Origin: Candidatus Methylopumilus universalis
GTDB taxonomy: Bacteria > Pseudomonadota > Gammaproteobacteria > Burkholderiales > Methylophilaceae
Direction of reading: 5' to 3'
Assembly: GCF_006365315.1 (NCBI RefSeq)
Contig: NZ_CP040968.1
Span: 1 to 64,000, forward strand
DNA: 64,000 bases
Under the pieces are notes generated by a model, which saw only the letters and a program-made list of their open reading frames with translations, was not told the origin of the DNA and searched no databases. The position numbers and the translations under genes were made by a program. This document shows, one piece after another, positions 19,217 to 27,879 of the stretch. The first letter of the stretch is position 1, and each line of letters begins with the position of its first letter.

Positions 19217-22200
19217 CTATATGACCGTGATGACGAATATGATTTCCAGTTAACCAGACAAAAAACAGTGGAATAAAAATCGTTGCAACAAATGTTGCTA
19301 AAATCATACCGCCAAAGACTCCGGTTCCCATCGATTGACGAGCCGCTGCACCTGCTCCTGTTGCGACAACAAGAGGGACAATACCAAAAACGAATGCCAT
19401 CGATGTCATTACAATAGGCCTAAATCGGAGACGTGCAGCTTCAACTGCAGCTTCCATAATGGGCATACCCTCTTCCATTTTTTGACTTGCAAATTCCACA
19501 ATTAAAATTGCATTTTTAGCTGCAAGGCCAATTAAGGTGATTAGACCAATCTGAAAATAAATATCATTTGGCATGCCGCGAATCATGATGGCAATGAGCG
19601 CGCCAGTAAGGGCAAATGGCACAGCCATAATTACTGCAAGGGGCAATGCCCATGTTTCAAACTGTGCCGCTAAAATTAGGAATACCATAATTATGGCAAA
19701 ACCAAATGCAAAGAGCGCCGCAGAACCTGTGCGCTTTTCTTGATAGGCTTGTCCTGTCCAAGCCATTTGATACCCTTCAGGTAAACTTTCTTTTGCAATT
19801 TTTTCAACAAGCTTAATGGTGTCGCCCGAACTAACTCCAGGAGCTCCCCCTGCTAACACTTTTGCAGAAAGAAGCCCGTTAAAACGTTCTAGTTGTTCAG
19901 CACCTAAAATACTATTAACCGAACTTACCGCCGAAAGTGGAACCATAGCTCCTGTATTTGATCGCACATAAACTTTACCTAGATCGTCAGGCTTCATTCG
20001 ATAAGGGGCTTCTGCTTGAAGTTGCACACGATAAGTTCTACCCGACTTATTAAAGTCATTGACATAAAGTGATCCCATAGTGCTTTGTAGGGTTTCATAA
20101 ATGCTTGAAATAGGAATGCCTAAGCTCATGGCTTTAGCTTCATCAACTTCAACAAAAAGTTGAGGTACGGTAGGCCTAAAAAAAGTATTTATTCCTGTAA
20201 GGCGAGGTTCTTTATTAAGTGCTTCAATAAATAAATTAACAGCTGCAAATAAACGTAATGGATTTGTATCGCTGCGACTTTGAATATAGATTTCCATGCT
20301 GCCAGAATTACCTAATCCACGAATGGACGGAGGGTTAAACGCAATGGCAAGACCATCGGGTTGCATCATACCAATGCCGAAAAGTTTTTTGACGATATCA
20401 CTCGCAGAGCTGTTTCGTTCTCCCCAATCTTTTAATCTAACAAACATCGTAGCTGAGTTTGATTTATTCCCTCCGCCAATGAGGTCATAACCATTGACTG
20501 CAAATTGGAAAGTGCTTGCAGGGTCAGAAGCAATTGCGGAACGAACTGCTTCCGTTGTTTTGGAAGTACGACTAATTGTAGCGCCATCTGGCAACATTAC
20601 TGCTGTAATGACATACCCTTGATCTTCGGAAGGTATAAAGCTTGTGGGTGTAAATTTAAAAAGAGAAACAGAACTAATCACGATACCAATAAAAACAATA
20701 GCGCCAATAAGACGGTGACGCAGGGTGCTATTAACGACCTTAATATAAAAATGAGTTAAGCGATTAAAGCCGTTGTTAAAACGATCAAAAAATTTAGAAT
20801 GAATATTGTTTGGATTTAAAATAATGGCACATAATGCTGGCGTGAGTGTAAGTGCCACAATGCCGGATATCACTACAGCAATTGCTACCGTCACTGCAAA
20901 TTGACGATAAAGCTCTCCTGCGATACCACCCATAAATGCAACTGGCACAAATACAGCACATAAGACTAATACAATTGCAACGACTGCAGCAGCGACTTGT
21001 TCCATTGATTTAATAGCAGCTTTAATTGGAGAAAGTTTTTCTTCCGACATCAGGCGCTCAATATTTTCTAAAACGACAATGGCATCATCAACTACGATAC
21101 CAATAGATAAGACCATAGCAAAAAGTGTCAGTGTGTTGATTGAAAAACCAAAAAGATATAAACCTGCAAATGTACCTATGAGAGATATTGGTACCGCAAT
21201 AATAGGAATTAAAGTGGCACGCCAATTTTGTAAGAATAAAAATACGACAAGCACTACAAGAAGCATTGCCTCACCCAACGTTTTGAATACTTCTTTCATA
21301 GATGCTTTTACAAAGTTACTTGTGTCGTAAGGAATTTCAAAATCCATACCCTTAGGAAAGCGCTCTTTGAGTTCCGCCATTTTTTCCTTTATACCCTTGG
21401 CTGTATCAAGCGCATTAGCACCTGTTTGAAGGAAAATAGGAATACCTACGCCGGGTTTGCCATTCAATGTTGTATTAATGTCATAGGTTTGCGCACCCAG
21501 TTCAATACGTGCAATGTCCTTGAGATAAAGAATGCCATTAGGCCCGCCAGCTCTTACGATAATATTTCCAAATTGATTGGGATCTAACAACCGACCTTTT
21601 GCATTCACTGTATATATAAGCTGTTGATCAGTGACCGAGGGTTCTTGACCAATTTTACCTGCCGCATATTGCGCATTTTGGCTTTGAATGGCAGCTGCGA
21701 TATCACTCGTTGTAATACCAAGTTGTGCCATGCGATCTGGTTTTAGCCAAATTCGCATAGAGTAATCGCGTGCACCAAATATATTAGCGTCACCTACACC
21801 TTTAACGCGTTTGATTTCATCTAATACATTTAGCGTTGCATAGTTACTTAAATAAAGCGGATCAAATTGTTTATCTTTTGACGTGAGCATGACCACTAAA
21901 AGAATGTCATTTGATTTTTTTTGCACAATAACACCTGTGCGTCTTACCATTTCTGGTAAGCGAGGTGAGGCAATGTTGACACGATTACTTACATTGAAAG
22001 TAGCTTGATCAATATTGGTACCAATTTCAAAAGTCGCAGTTATATTAAGGGTGCCGCTGGAATCTGTGCTCGAATTAAAATAAAGAAGACCTTCAACGCC
22101 ACTTAATTGTTCTTCAATAGGCCCCGCTACCGTCTTAGAAAGTGTTTCTGCGCTTGCACCAGGATAGCTTGCTGTAATAACGACTGTAGGAGGCGCAATT

Positions 22201-22310
22201 TGTGGATATTGTGCAATTGATAATTTAAAGGCAGCCGCAATACCAGCGAGAACGATAATGATTGAGATTACCGCAGCAAAAATTGGCCGCGTGATAAAAA
22301 ATTTACTCAT
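19200..22310 (-). CDS. RND multidrug efflux inner-membrane transporter (AcrB/HAE1 family)
   Basis: Proton-driven pump of 1036 residues, close to AcrB length (1049). It has the duplicated 6-TM plus large periplasmic-loop layout. Seen are the N-terminal MSKFFITRPIFAAVISI, the proton-relay aspartate pair in GIVVDDAIVVLENIERLM near residue 405, the second-half relay lysine in LAAKNAILIVEFASQ, and the FIPSEDQGYVI segment after TM7. Substrates cannot be read from sequence, though the family includes drug, bile-salt and solvent pumps. The start codon overlaps the stop of the adaptor gene by a single base, indicating tight coupling. Confidence 0.96.
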   Translation of the reverse strand: MSKFFITRPIFAAVISIIIVLAGIAAAFKLSIAQYPQIAPPTVVITASYPGASAETLSKTVAGPIEEQLSGVEGLLYFNSSTDSSGTLNITATFEIGTNIDQATFNVSNRVNIASPRLPEMVRRTGVIVQKKSNDILLVVMLTSKDKQFDPLYLSNYATLNVLDEIKRVKGVGDANIFGARDYSMRIWLKPDRMAQLGITTSDIAAAIQSQNAQYAAGKIGQEPSVTDQQLIYTVNAKGRLLDPNQFGNIIVRAGGPNGILYLKDIARIELGAQTYDINTTLNGKPGVGIPIFLQTGANALDTAKGIKEKMAELKERFPKGMDFEIPYDTSNFVKASMKEVFKTLGEAMLLVVLVVFLFLQNWRATLIPIIAVPISLIGTFAGLYLFGFSINTLTLFAMVLSIGIVVDDAIVVLENIERLMSEEKLSPIKAAIKSMEQVAAAVVAIVLVLCAVFVPVAFMGGIAGELYRQFAVTVAIAVVISGIVALTLTPALCAIILNPNNIHSKFFDRFNNGFNRLTHFYIKVVNSTLRHRLIGAIVFIGIVISSVSLFKFTPTSFIPSEDQGYVITAVMLPDGATISRTSKTTEAVRSAIASDPASTFQFAVNGYDLIGGGNKSNSATMFVRLKDWGERNSSASDIVKKLFGIGMMQPDGLAIAFNPPSIRGLGNSGSMEIYIQSRSDTNPLRLFAAVNLFIEALNKEPRLTGINTFFRPTVPQLFVEVDEAKAMSLGIPISSIYETLQSTMGSLYVNDFNKSGRTYRVQLQAEAPYRMKPDDLGKVYVRSNTGAMVPLSAVSSVNSILGAEQLERFNGLLSAKVLAGGAPGVSSGDTIKLVEKIAKESLPEGYQMAWTGQAYQEKRTGSAALFAFGFAIIMVFLILAAQFETWALPLAVIMAVPFALTGALIAIMIRGMPNDIYFQIGLITLIGLAAKNAILIVEFASQKMEEGMPIMEAAVEAARLRFRPIVMTSMAFVFGIVPLVVATGAGAAARQSMGTGVFGGMILATFVATIFIPLFFVWLTGNHIRHHGHIDEDKK

Positions 22311-23434
22311 TATTTTTTGAAGCTAGGCATGTTAGTGACAGGCATGCCAGGACGTACTTTAATCAGATTGTCGATAATGACCTTATCGCCTGCTTGCAGT
22401 CCGCTTAGAATAACCCAATCCTTACCTTTCCATTCACCTGTGACAACAGGGCGAGGTGTGGCTTGATTTTTTTCATTGACGACAAATACAAATTTACCTT
22501 GATCTGAATTAAGCACTGCTAATTGTGGCAATAAAAATACACCATCTTTTTTACCTGTAGTTACGCGCACACGAACAAACTGGCCAGGTAAAATTTGGCG
22601 CTCATTATTTTCAAATGTTGCCCGGAGCTCTTGAGTGCCAAGTGATGGATTAATCTCGCTTGCGGCAAAATTTATTTTGCCCTTTTTTGGGTATTCACTA
22701 CCATCGGAAAGAGTGATTGAAACTTCTTGAACATTTTTTTCATTTAATGCCCCACCCAATTGCTTAAGTTCATTATCCGAAAAACTAAAACGCACCCAAA
22801 TTGGATTGACTTGAGCTAATGTCGTAAGCAGGCTTGTATTCGCAGAAATAAGTGCGCCTTCAGAAAATTGAAAACGACCGGAAATACCATCGACAGGTGC
22901 GGTGACATTGGTATAAGAAAGATTAAGTTCCGCCTGTCTTAAATTGGCTTGACTTTGACTTAGTGCCGCGACAGTAATCGACTCATCTGAAGTTGCATTA
23001 TCAAATTCACGCTGACTAATCGACTGAGATTCAATCAAACTTTCTAAACGTTTTTTTTCACGCTTTGCTTGCTCAGCTCGCGCAAGGCTTTGATTGTATT
23101 GAGCACGCGCTTGATTTAAGGCTATTTTGTATGGCTCGGGATCAACGACGAATAAGGTTTGACCCGCTTTAACTGCTGAGCCTTCATTGTATTTTCGTTT
23201 TAATAAAATACCGCCAACACGAGGCCTAATTTCCACCTCTTTTGCACCTTCGGTTTGGCCTACTGCTTCAGCTGTAATAGGAACACTCGAAGGTGTTGCT
23301 TCAACCATGGTTACTGGCAATACAAAATTAGGCGGCATGCCACTTTGCTCAGGAGGTTTTTGACAGCCAGTTAAAGAAAACAATAAAAAGCCGAGGAATA
23401 AAATAAATCTAGATGACAAAAAATGCTGTTGCAA
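22310..23434 (-). CDS. RND efflux periplasmic adaptor (AcrA family lipoprotein)
   Basis: Membrane-fusion protein linking the RND pump to the outer-membrane channel. The 374-residue protein starts at a TTG with an AGGGG ribosome-binding site, has a lipoprotein signal with lipobox LTGC near residue 24, then the split lipoyl domains (AVGQTEGAKEVEIRPRVGG and VDGISGRFQFSEGALI) around an alpha-helical hairpin (about 105-165), and a C-terminal beta-barrel/membrane-proximal region. It is the first gene of the operon. A perfect 14-bp palindrome lies 31-44 bp upstream and probably binds a repressor. Confidence 0.94.
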   Translation of the reverse strand: MQQHFLSSRFILFLGFLLFSLTGCQKPPEQSGMPPNFVLPVTMVEATPSSVPITAEAVGQTEGAKEVEIRPRVGGILLKRKYNEGSAVKAGQTLFVVDPEPYKIALNQARAQYNQSLARAEQAKREKKRLESLIESQSISQREFDNATSDESITVAALSQSQANLRQAELNLSYTNVTAPVDGISGRFQFSEGALISANTSLLTTLAQVNPIWVRFSFSDNELKQLGGALNEKNVQEVSITLSDGSEYPKKGKINFAASEINPSLGTQELRATFENNERQILPGQFVRVRVTTGKKDGVFLLPQLAVLNSDQGKFVFVVNEKNQATPRPVVTGEWKGKDWVILSGLQAGDKVIIDNLIKVRPGMPVTNMPSFKK

Positions 23435-23464
23435 CTAAAGCCCCTATTCTAAAAATAAGACATG

Positions 23465-23478
23465 GAAACGAACGTTTC
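23465..23478. promoter_or_regulatory. Putative TetR-type operator of the efflux operon
   Basis: Perfect inverted repeat GAAACG-AA-CGTTTC, 31 bp before the adaptor start codon and just downstream (on the minus strand) of a TAAAAT -10-like hexamer. Palindromes of the AAACGnnCGTTT kind are typical targets of TetR-family repressors of RND pumps. No tetR gene adjoins the operon. Confidence 0.5.
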
Positions 23479-23539
23479 TTGTAAGGCCCTATTTTACAAT
23501 TAAATCAATGAATAAGAAGGATTTAAATATATGAAACTT

Positions 23540-24244
23540 TTATGATAATAGATGAGCTAAGCCAAAAGCCGCCGAAGAAGCAATGCCACCAATCAAAAGG
23601 GTTTGCATCGCTGAGCGCCCTTGATTCACCCCTGTAAACCGACCTTTAATCCAACCAAAAAGTACGAGTGCAATACTTGTTGCGATCACCGACATTTTTA
23701 GTGCAGACATGATGTCAGATATAAAGAAATAAGGCATCAAGGGAATGAGCCCACCTACAATATAAGAGGTTGCAATAGTGGAGGCACTGATCATGGCTCT
23801 TTTTGGGTCAGGCTTTTCTAAATTTAATTCAAATTTCATCATGAATTTTAGCCAGCGTTCACGATTAGAAGTGATGGACGTAACGACTGTTTTAAGCGCA
23901 CTCCCTTTAAGTCCATATTCTGAAAGTATTTCTTTAACTTCTAAAATCTCACGCTCACGTAAATGTTTAATTTCATAGGCTTCACGTTTTAATTCAGAAT
24001 CATAATGTTCAATATCTGTTTTTCCAGCAAGATAGCCACCCAAGCCCATCGCAATAGAGCCCGCCGCAACTTCAGCTAATCCTGCTGTGACAATAATTGC
24101 TGAAGAATCAACAGCTGCAGATAAGCCAGCAGCTAGTGCAAATGGCACTGTGAGCCCGTCCGCCATGCCAATCACAATATCGCGAACCACTGCAGTTGAG
24201 GTAAAGTGTGTTTCAGAATGATGCGAATGATGGTCGTTTGACAT
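23540..24244 (-). CDS. VIT1/CCC1 family transporter
   Basis: Integral membrane protein of 234 residues of the family that moves Fe2+ or Mn2+ in plants, yeast and bacteria. It shows the family start RDIVIGMADGLTVPFALAAGL, a second membrane segment IIVTAGLAEVAAGSIAMGLGGYLAGK, a charged middle region (about 78-130), and three C-terminal membrane segments including GGLIPLMPYFF. The N-terminus is unusually His-rich (NDHHSHHSETH), which could bind metal; that is inference. It stands alone between the efflux operon and a divergent small membrane-protein gene. Confidence 0.9.
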   Translation of the reverse strand: MSNDHHSHHSETHFTSTAVVRDIVIGMADGLTVPFALAAGLSAAVDSSAIIVTAGLAEVAAGSIAMGLGGYLAGKTDIEHYDSELKREAYEIKHLREREILEVKEILSEYGLKGSALKTVVTSITSNRERWLKFMMKFELNLEKPDPKRAMISASTIATSYIVGGLIPLMPYFFISDIMSALKMSVIATSIALVLFGWIKGRFTGVNQGRSAMQTLLIGGIASSAAFGLAHLLS

Positions 24245-24339
24245 AAAGATCTCTTGAAATTTTTATATTAATTTAAGTTAAAAATACTATATATTAGATT
24301 TTGTAATTAAAACATTTTTAAATATTTAAGGACTCAAAA

Positions 24340-24588
24340 ATGAAACAATGTACCTACAATATATTAGCTTTATTAGTGTTTGCTTTGTCTTTTTCTTACG
24401 TCCCTACAGCCGCGTTTCAATATCATTGCGTCTATGACGGCGTGACAACTTTTAATGTGCCCATCTTTATATTTCAACAGGTTTTTTTAGCAGTTATCTT
24501 ATTCATCATTGGCCGTTACAGTTTTCGCGATGGCAAAATGGTCTGCTGGATGTCATGTAGCCAAAAAAATAAGAAAAAGAAAAAATAG
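24340..24588 (+). CDS. Small membrane protein of unknown function
   Basis: 82 residues with an AAGGA ribosome-binding site. Hydrophobic segments lie at about 7-25 and 42-60. The first could be a signal peptide or a membrane anchor (LALLVFALSFSYVPTAAF). The segment between is short and contains one Cys, and the C-terminus is a Lys run (NKKKKKK) preceded by CWMSC. I recognise no family. It is divergent from the VIT gene and ends with zero bases between its stop and the stop of the convergent 46-codon gene. Confidence 0.6.
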   Translation: MKQCTYNILALLVFALSFSYVPTAAFQYHCVYDGVTTFNVPIFIFQQVFLAVILFIIGRYSFRDGKMVCWMSCSQKNKKKKK

Positions 24589-24729
24589 TTAATCAAGCTT
24601 AGCTTTGTGTTTAGATTGCCTTTTAAACTTTGTTTTATCTTTTTCAATTTTAGGTTTAAAAGGCAAATCAGCTCGAAAAAGAGCGTAATGAGTCTGAGAG
24701 CGTAGTTTAAGTTTACGAATTTGTTTCAT
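24589..24729 (-). CDS. Very small basic protein, candidate ribosome-rescue factor ArfA
   Basis: 46 residues, starting 6 bp after the marC stop, with no obvious ribosome-binding site, so probably coupled to marC. The sequence ALFRADLPFKPKIEKDK in the middle can be aligned (one gap) with the conserved ALLHDPLFRQRVEKNK core of E. coli ArfA, and the C-terminus is very basic (TKFKRQSKHKAK), as in ArfA. ArfA recruits RF2 to stalled ribosomes when tmRNA fails. A perfect 13-bp inverted repeat lies inside the coding sequence, as expected for ArfA genes whose mRNAs are cut or terminated before the stop codon. The homology is from memory and short; it could be an unrelated basic peptide. Confidence 0.5.
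   Translation of the reverse strand: MKQIRKLKLRSQTHYALFRADLPFKPKIEKDKTKFKRQSKHKAKLD
24616..24666 (-). promoter_or_regulatory. Hairpin inside the ArfA-like coding sequence
   Basis: Arms 24616-24628 (TTGCCTTTTAAAC on the plus strand) and 24654-24666 (its exact complement) are 13 bp each, separated by 25 nt. In the transcript the arms cover codons 22-26 and 34-38 of the 46-codon gene. No T-run follows on either strand, so it is a better candidate for RNase III cleavage than for an intrinsic terminator. Confidence 0.6.
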
Positions 24730-24735
24730 ATAACG

Positions 24736-25350
24736 TCACGCAATGATATCTAATATACCCCGAGTAATAAATTCAATCGCCATAGAGCCTAAAAGCAATC
24801 CCATGACGCGCGTAATAATTTTTGTACCAATCGCACCAATTACCCTAGAAATATTTTCTGCAAAACTTAATGTGAGCCAGATTAAAAGAGATACAGCTAA
24901 ACAAGGCAAGATAAGAAAACTCTGATTAATCAAATTTGGTGCCTGATGTGCCGCAATAATCATATTACTCATAGCGCCAGGACCCGCAAGAAGGGGAATG
25001 CTTAACGGTACAAAAGCAATCAGATCCTTGTCTGATTTTCCATTTTGACCCGACTCAATAACTTGATGTTTACCTAACATCATAGAGATCGCCATAATTA
25101 ATAAAAGAATGCCACCACAAATTTGAAAGCTTGGCATGCTGATACCAAACATATTTAAAATCTTATCGCCTAGGAAAAGTGAGGTAACAAGAATAATAAA
25201 AACAGTAATGGCTGTCATTTTGACAACATTTTTTTTATTAATTTTTTTATGCTGACCCGTGAGGCTTAAAAAAAGTGGCAAGCAACCTATAGGATCTACA
25301 ATCGCGATAAGTGCAATCGTTGTTTTTATAATAAAGGTCCATTCAATCAT
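24736..25350 (-). CDS. MarC family integral membrane protein
   Basis: 204-residue, six-segment membrane protein of the MarC/UPF0056 family. Seen are the family features IALIAIVDPIGCLPLFLSLTG at the N-terminus, GDKILNMFGISMPSFQICGG near residue 60 and PLSIPLLAGPGAMSNMI near residue 115. Despite its name, the family has no established role in multiple antibiotic resistance and its substrate is unknown. On the minus strand it follows the radical-SAM gene and precedes the ArfA-like gene by 6 bp. Confidence 0.9.
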   Translation of the reverse strand: MIEWTFIIKTTIALIAIVDPIGCLPLFLSLTGQHKKINKKNVVKMTAITVFIILVTSLFLGDKILNMFGISMPSFQICGGILLLIMAISMMLGKHQVIESGQNGKSDKDLIAFVPLSIPLLAGPGAMSNMIIAAHQAPNLINQSFLILPCLAVSLLIWLTLSFAENISRVIGAIGTKIITRVMGLLLGSMAIEFITRGILDIIA

Positions 25351-25419
25351 GATTTATTCCTTATTTAAAAATGTCATAACGTCTAAGTATGGTTGCAGCA
25401 ATAAGCACGCAAATAACTG

Positions 25420-26271
25420 TTAAAAGCTAACCGTGGTTTCAATCTGTAAATAACGTAATTTTTTTGCAATACCTTCAAGAACTTCTTTGCTGATGCGTCC
25501 CAAGCGCTTTGCTTGAGGTTGCAACGAAGGTCTAGCAAGCCCATAAATATGTACACCTTGGATATCACTTTTGATTTCGCTCATTAATTGCACATAAGCA
25601 TCAATATCTTTTTCGCTTGGATTCTTTCCATCAATGCTGAAAATACAGGTTTGAACAAAAGTTGGACAGGCAGTTGCACAGTTTTTAAGTCGTTCCAAGA
25701 TTTGATGGCGCTTTAGATTGACTTGATTAATTATTTGAATACTTTCTTCTGTGACAGCATCAACTTTAAACCAAACTTCACCATTTATTTCTTTTAACAT
25801 CTCCACGCTTTTAATCACAGGAGATTGATGCATTAAACTTCCGTTAGTTATAAGACGTAATTTAATTTTATGGAGTAAGTTAAATTCTTCGAGTACCTTT
25901 TTAACAATTAAAATAATTTGTGGAAATTCTTCGGCACTTGTAGGTTCTCCATTACCTGAAAAAGCAATGTCTTTTAGATGACGATCTTCAATGGCTACAT
26001 TTTTTTCCATATAATCGCCATGAATGATTTCATGGAGAAAAAAACGTAGTTCATCTTCAAGCACATCGAGCTCAATGGGGGGAGGTGAGCCACGGGTAAG
26101 ATTTGGAATTTCACAATAAATGCATTGCCAATTACAAGCATTATTTACATTTAAGTTGACACCAATTGATAAGCCGCCGGCACGTCTTGAAATAACAGAA
26201 TAAATATATTTAAGACCACTTAATTCCCGGCTGTGATCATGAATACTAAGATACTGTTTAGATACGCTCAT
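25420..26271 (-). CDS. Radical SAM protein (COG0731-like), function unknown
   Basis: 283 residues with the radical-SAM cluster motif CNWQCIYC (CxxxCxxC) near residue 47, preceded by SIGVNLNVNNA, and a GNGEPTS segment (the SAM-contacting GGE-like motif) near residue 110. The C-terminal part VHIYGLARPSLQPQAKRL is also conserved in these proteins. The family includes TYW1-like tRNA enzymes in archaea, but the bacterial members of this length have no assigned substrate as far as I know. Only 2 bp separate it from the DUF442 gene, with hemW upstream, so the three are probably cotranscribed. Confidence 0.85.
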   Translation of the reverse strand: MSVSKQYLSIHDHSRELSGLKYIYSVISRRAGGLSIGVNLNVNNACNWQCIYCEIPNLTRGSPPPIELDVLEDELRFFLHEIIHGDYMEKNVAIEDRHLKDIAFSGNGEPTSAEEFPQIILIVKKVLEEFNLLHKIKLRLITNGSLMHQSPVIKSVEMLKEINGEVWFKVDAVTEESIQIINQVNLKRHQILERLKNCATACPTFVQTCIFSIDGKNPSEKDIDAYVQLMSEIKSDIQGVHIYGLARPSLQPQAKRLGRISKEVLEGIAKKLRYLQIETTVSF

Positions 26272-26273
26272 AA

Positions 26274-26693
26274 CTATTTAAGGGAGTTGAGGCGGTCTAT
26301 TAACGGAGACAAGTCATAGCCAGCAATCTGAGCTTTGCTTAAAATTTCATCAATAGGTAATATTTTTGCATGTGACAAAGCCCAAAGCGTTGAGCACCGA
26401 GTACCTGTTCGGCAATAAGCAAAGACAGGTTTTTGAGCTACTTCAAAGTTGCAACTAAATTGCGCAATATCGCCATCGGAAATTTGCCCGCCAATTACAG
26501 GCTGATGGATGGCTTTGATGCCTAAATTTTGAGCCTCTTTTTCAATAGTTGAAAAAGCTAGTTGTCCTTCGGATTCTTGATCAGGACGATTACAAAAAAT
26601 AGTTTTGTAGCCTTGTGCTTGAATTTCTTTTAAGTCTTCAATCGTGATTTGATCAGAGACGGTAAGTTCGTTATTTATTTTTGCAAATTTCAT
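26274..26693 (-). CDS. DUF442/TIGR01244 phosphatase-like (sulfur transferase) protein
   Basis: 139 residues resembling the tyrosine-phosphatase-fold domain found in TIGR01244 proteins and fused to persulfide dioxygenases or beta-lactamase-like hydrolases (Blh/BigR regulons). The loop YCRTGTRCSTLWALS contains the nucleophile Cys94 and Arg99 in the C-x5-R arrangement. The N-terminal TVSDQITIEDLKEIQAQGYK and IFCNRPDQES are typical of the domain. No persulfide dioxygenase is adjacent. Between hemW and the radical-SAM gene, it probably belongs to the same transcript. Activity (phosphatase or sulfurtransferase) is undetermined. Confidence 0.85.
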   Translation of the reverse strand: MKFAKINNELTVSDQITIEDLKEIQAQGYKTIFCNRPDQESEGQLAFSTIEKEAQNLGIKAIHQPVIGGQISDGDIAQFSCNFEVAQKPVFAYCRTGTRCSTLWALSHAKILPIDEILSKAQIAGYDLSPLIDRLNSLK

Positions 26694-26702
26694 AATTTCA
26701 TT

Positions 26703-27872
26703 CTACTTTAAAAAAATACTCAATAGGTCATTTAAGAATCGCTGACCTAGAAGTGTTGGCTTAATCATTTCATGATCCTTGGTAATCAGTTTTTTATCTA
26801 TCGCAGTTTTGAGTTCTTTATTAATAGATAAAATATTTAAACCTGTTTTTTCTTCGAAACTTTGAATGCTAAATCCATCAATAAGACGTAAATGATTCAT
26901 CATAAATTCAAAAGCTAAATCATTTTCATGAATAATTGTTTCTGATTCAATCATATTCTGCGTTTTTATATGCTCCATATATTGTTTCGGATTTTTATAT
27001 CGACTCTCGCGAATCATATTGTCATGAAAAGTTAGCTTGCTATGAGCACCCGCTCCTATACCTAGATAATCACCAAACTGCCAATAATTAAGATTATGTT
27101 GGCATTGTGATTTAGGTTTTGCAAAAGCAGATGTTTCATAATGCTCATAACTATGCTGGCTTAAAATATCTTCAATAGTTTCCTGCATTATTGCACTCTC
27201 ATCATCGAGTGGTAATTTGGGGGGATGTTTAAAAAAGAATGTATTAGGCTCAATTGTTAAATGATAAAAAGATAAGTGCTGTGTATTAAAAGAAGTTGCA
27301 GTTTTGGCATCGTCTATCGCTTCATCTAATGTTTGCTGAGGTAATGCATACATTAAATCTAAATTCACTTCATCAAAATGACGCATTGCAATTTCAATAC
27401 CTTTTTTGGCTTCACTGCTATCGTGGATACGACCTAATGCTTTGAGATGGGTATTATTAAATGATTGAATGCCTAAAGATACTCTTGTGACGCCAGCATC
27501 TTTATATCCTTCAAAATGATTGGTATCTATAGTTCCTGGATTGGCTTCAAGTGTAATTTCGGCATCATACAAAATAGGCGTCAGCGCACGAACCTGACTT
27601 AAAATTTTCTGAATAGCTTTCCCACTAAACAAACTTGGGGTGCCACCTCCAAAAAAAATGGAGTGAATTTTTCTTCCCCAAATCTTAGGTAATGAAATCT
27701 CAAGATCCTTAATAAGTGCATCCACATACATGGATTCTAAATCAGTAAAATTTTGAGCTTCTTTATGTTCGTGCGAATTAAAATCACAATAGGGACACTT
27801 TTTGACACACCAAGGAATGTGAATGTAAAGGGAGAGTGGGGGTGGCATGGCGAGTCTTGATGTTTGACTCAT
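26703..27872 (-). CDS. hemW: Radical SAM heme chaperone HemW
   Basis: 389 residues. The N-terminus has YIHIPWCVKKCPYCDFNSH with cluster cysteines C22, C26 and C29, followed by FFGGGTPSLF, SLGIQSF and the HemW-typical QHNLNYWQFGDYLGIGAGAHS near residue 245. The cysteine motif lacks the extra Cys of true HemN coproporphyrinogen oxidase (CxxxCxxCxC), where the fourth position here is Phe, so it is HemW, which binds heme and is thought to deliver it to acceptors. Gene order rph-rdgB-75-residue gene-hemW is common in betaproteobacteria. Confidence 0.93.
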   Translation of the reverse strand: MSQTSRLAMPPPLSLYIHIPWCVKKCPYCDFNSHEHKEAQNFTDLESMYVDALIKDLEISLPKIWGRKIHSIFFGGGTPSLFSGKAIQKILSQVRALTPILYDAEITLEANPGTIDTNHFEGYKDAGVTRVSLGIQSFNNTHLKALGRIHDSSEAKKGIEIAMRHFDEVNLDLMYALPQQTLDEAIDDAKTATSFNTQHLSFYHLTIEPNTFFFKHPPKLPLDDESAIMQETIEDILSQHSYEHYETSAFAKPKSQCQHNLNYWQFGDYLGIGAGAHSKLTFHDNMIRESRYKNPKQYMEHIKTQNMIESETIIHENDLAFEFMMNHLRLIDGFSIQSFEEKTGLNILSINKELKTAIDKKLITKDHEMIKPTLLGQRFLNDLLSIFLK

Positions 27873-27879
27873 AGAAGAC

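Noticed and set aside
26703-27872. HemN (coproporphyrinogen dehydrogenase) for the radical-SAM gene
   Set aside because: The cluster motif is CVKKCPYCDF, with Phe where HemN has a fourth cysteine; length and HNLNYW motif fit HemW.
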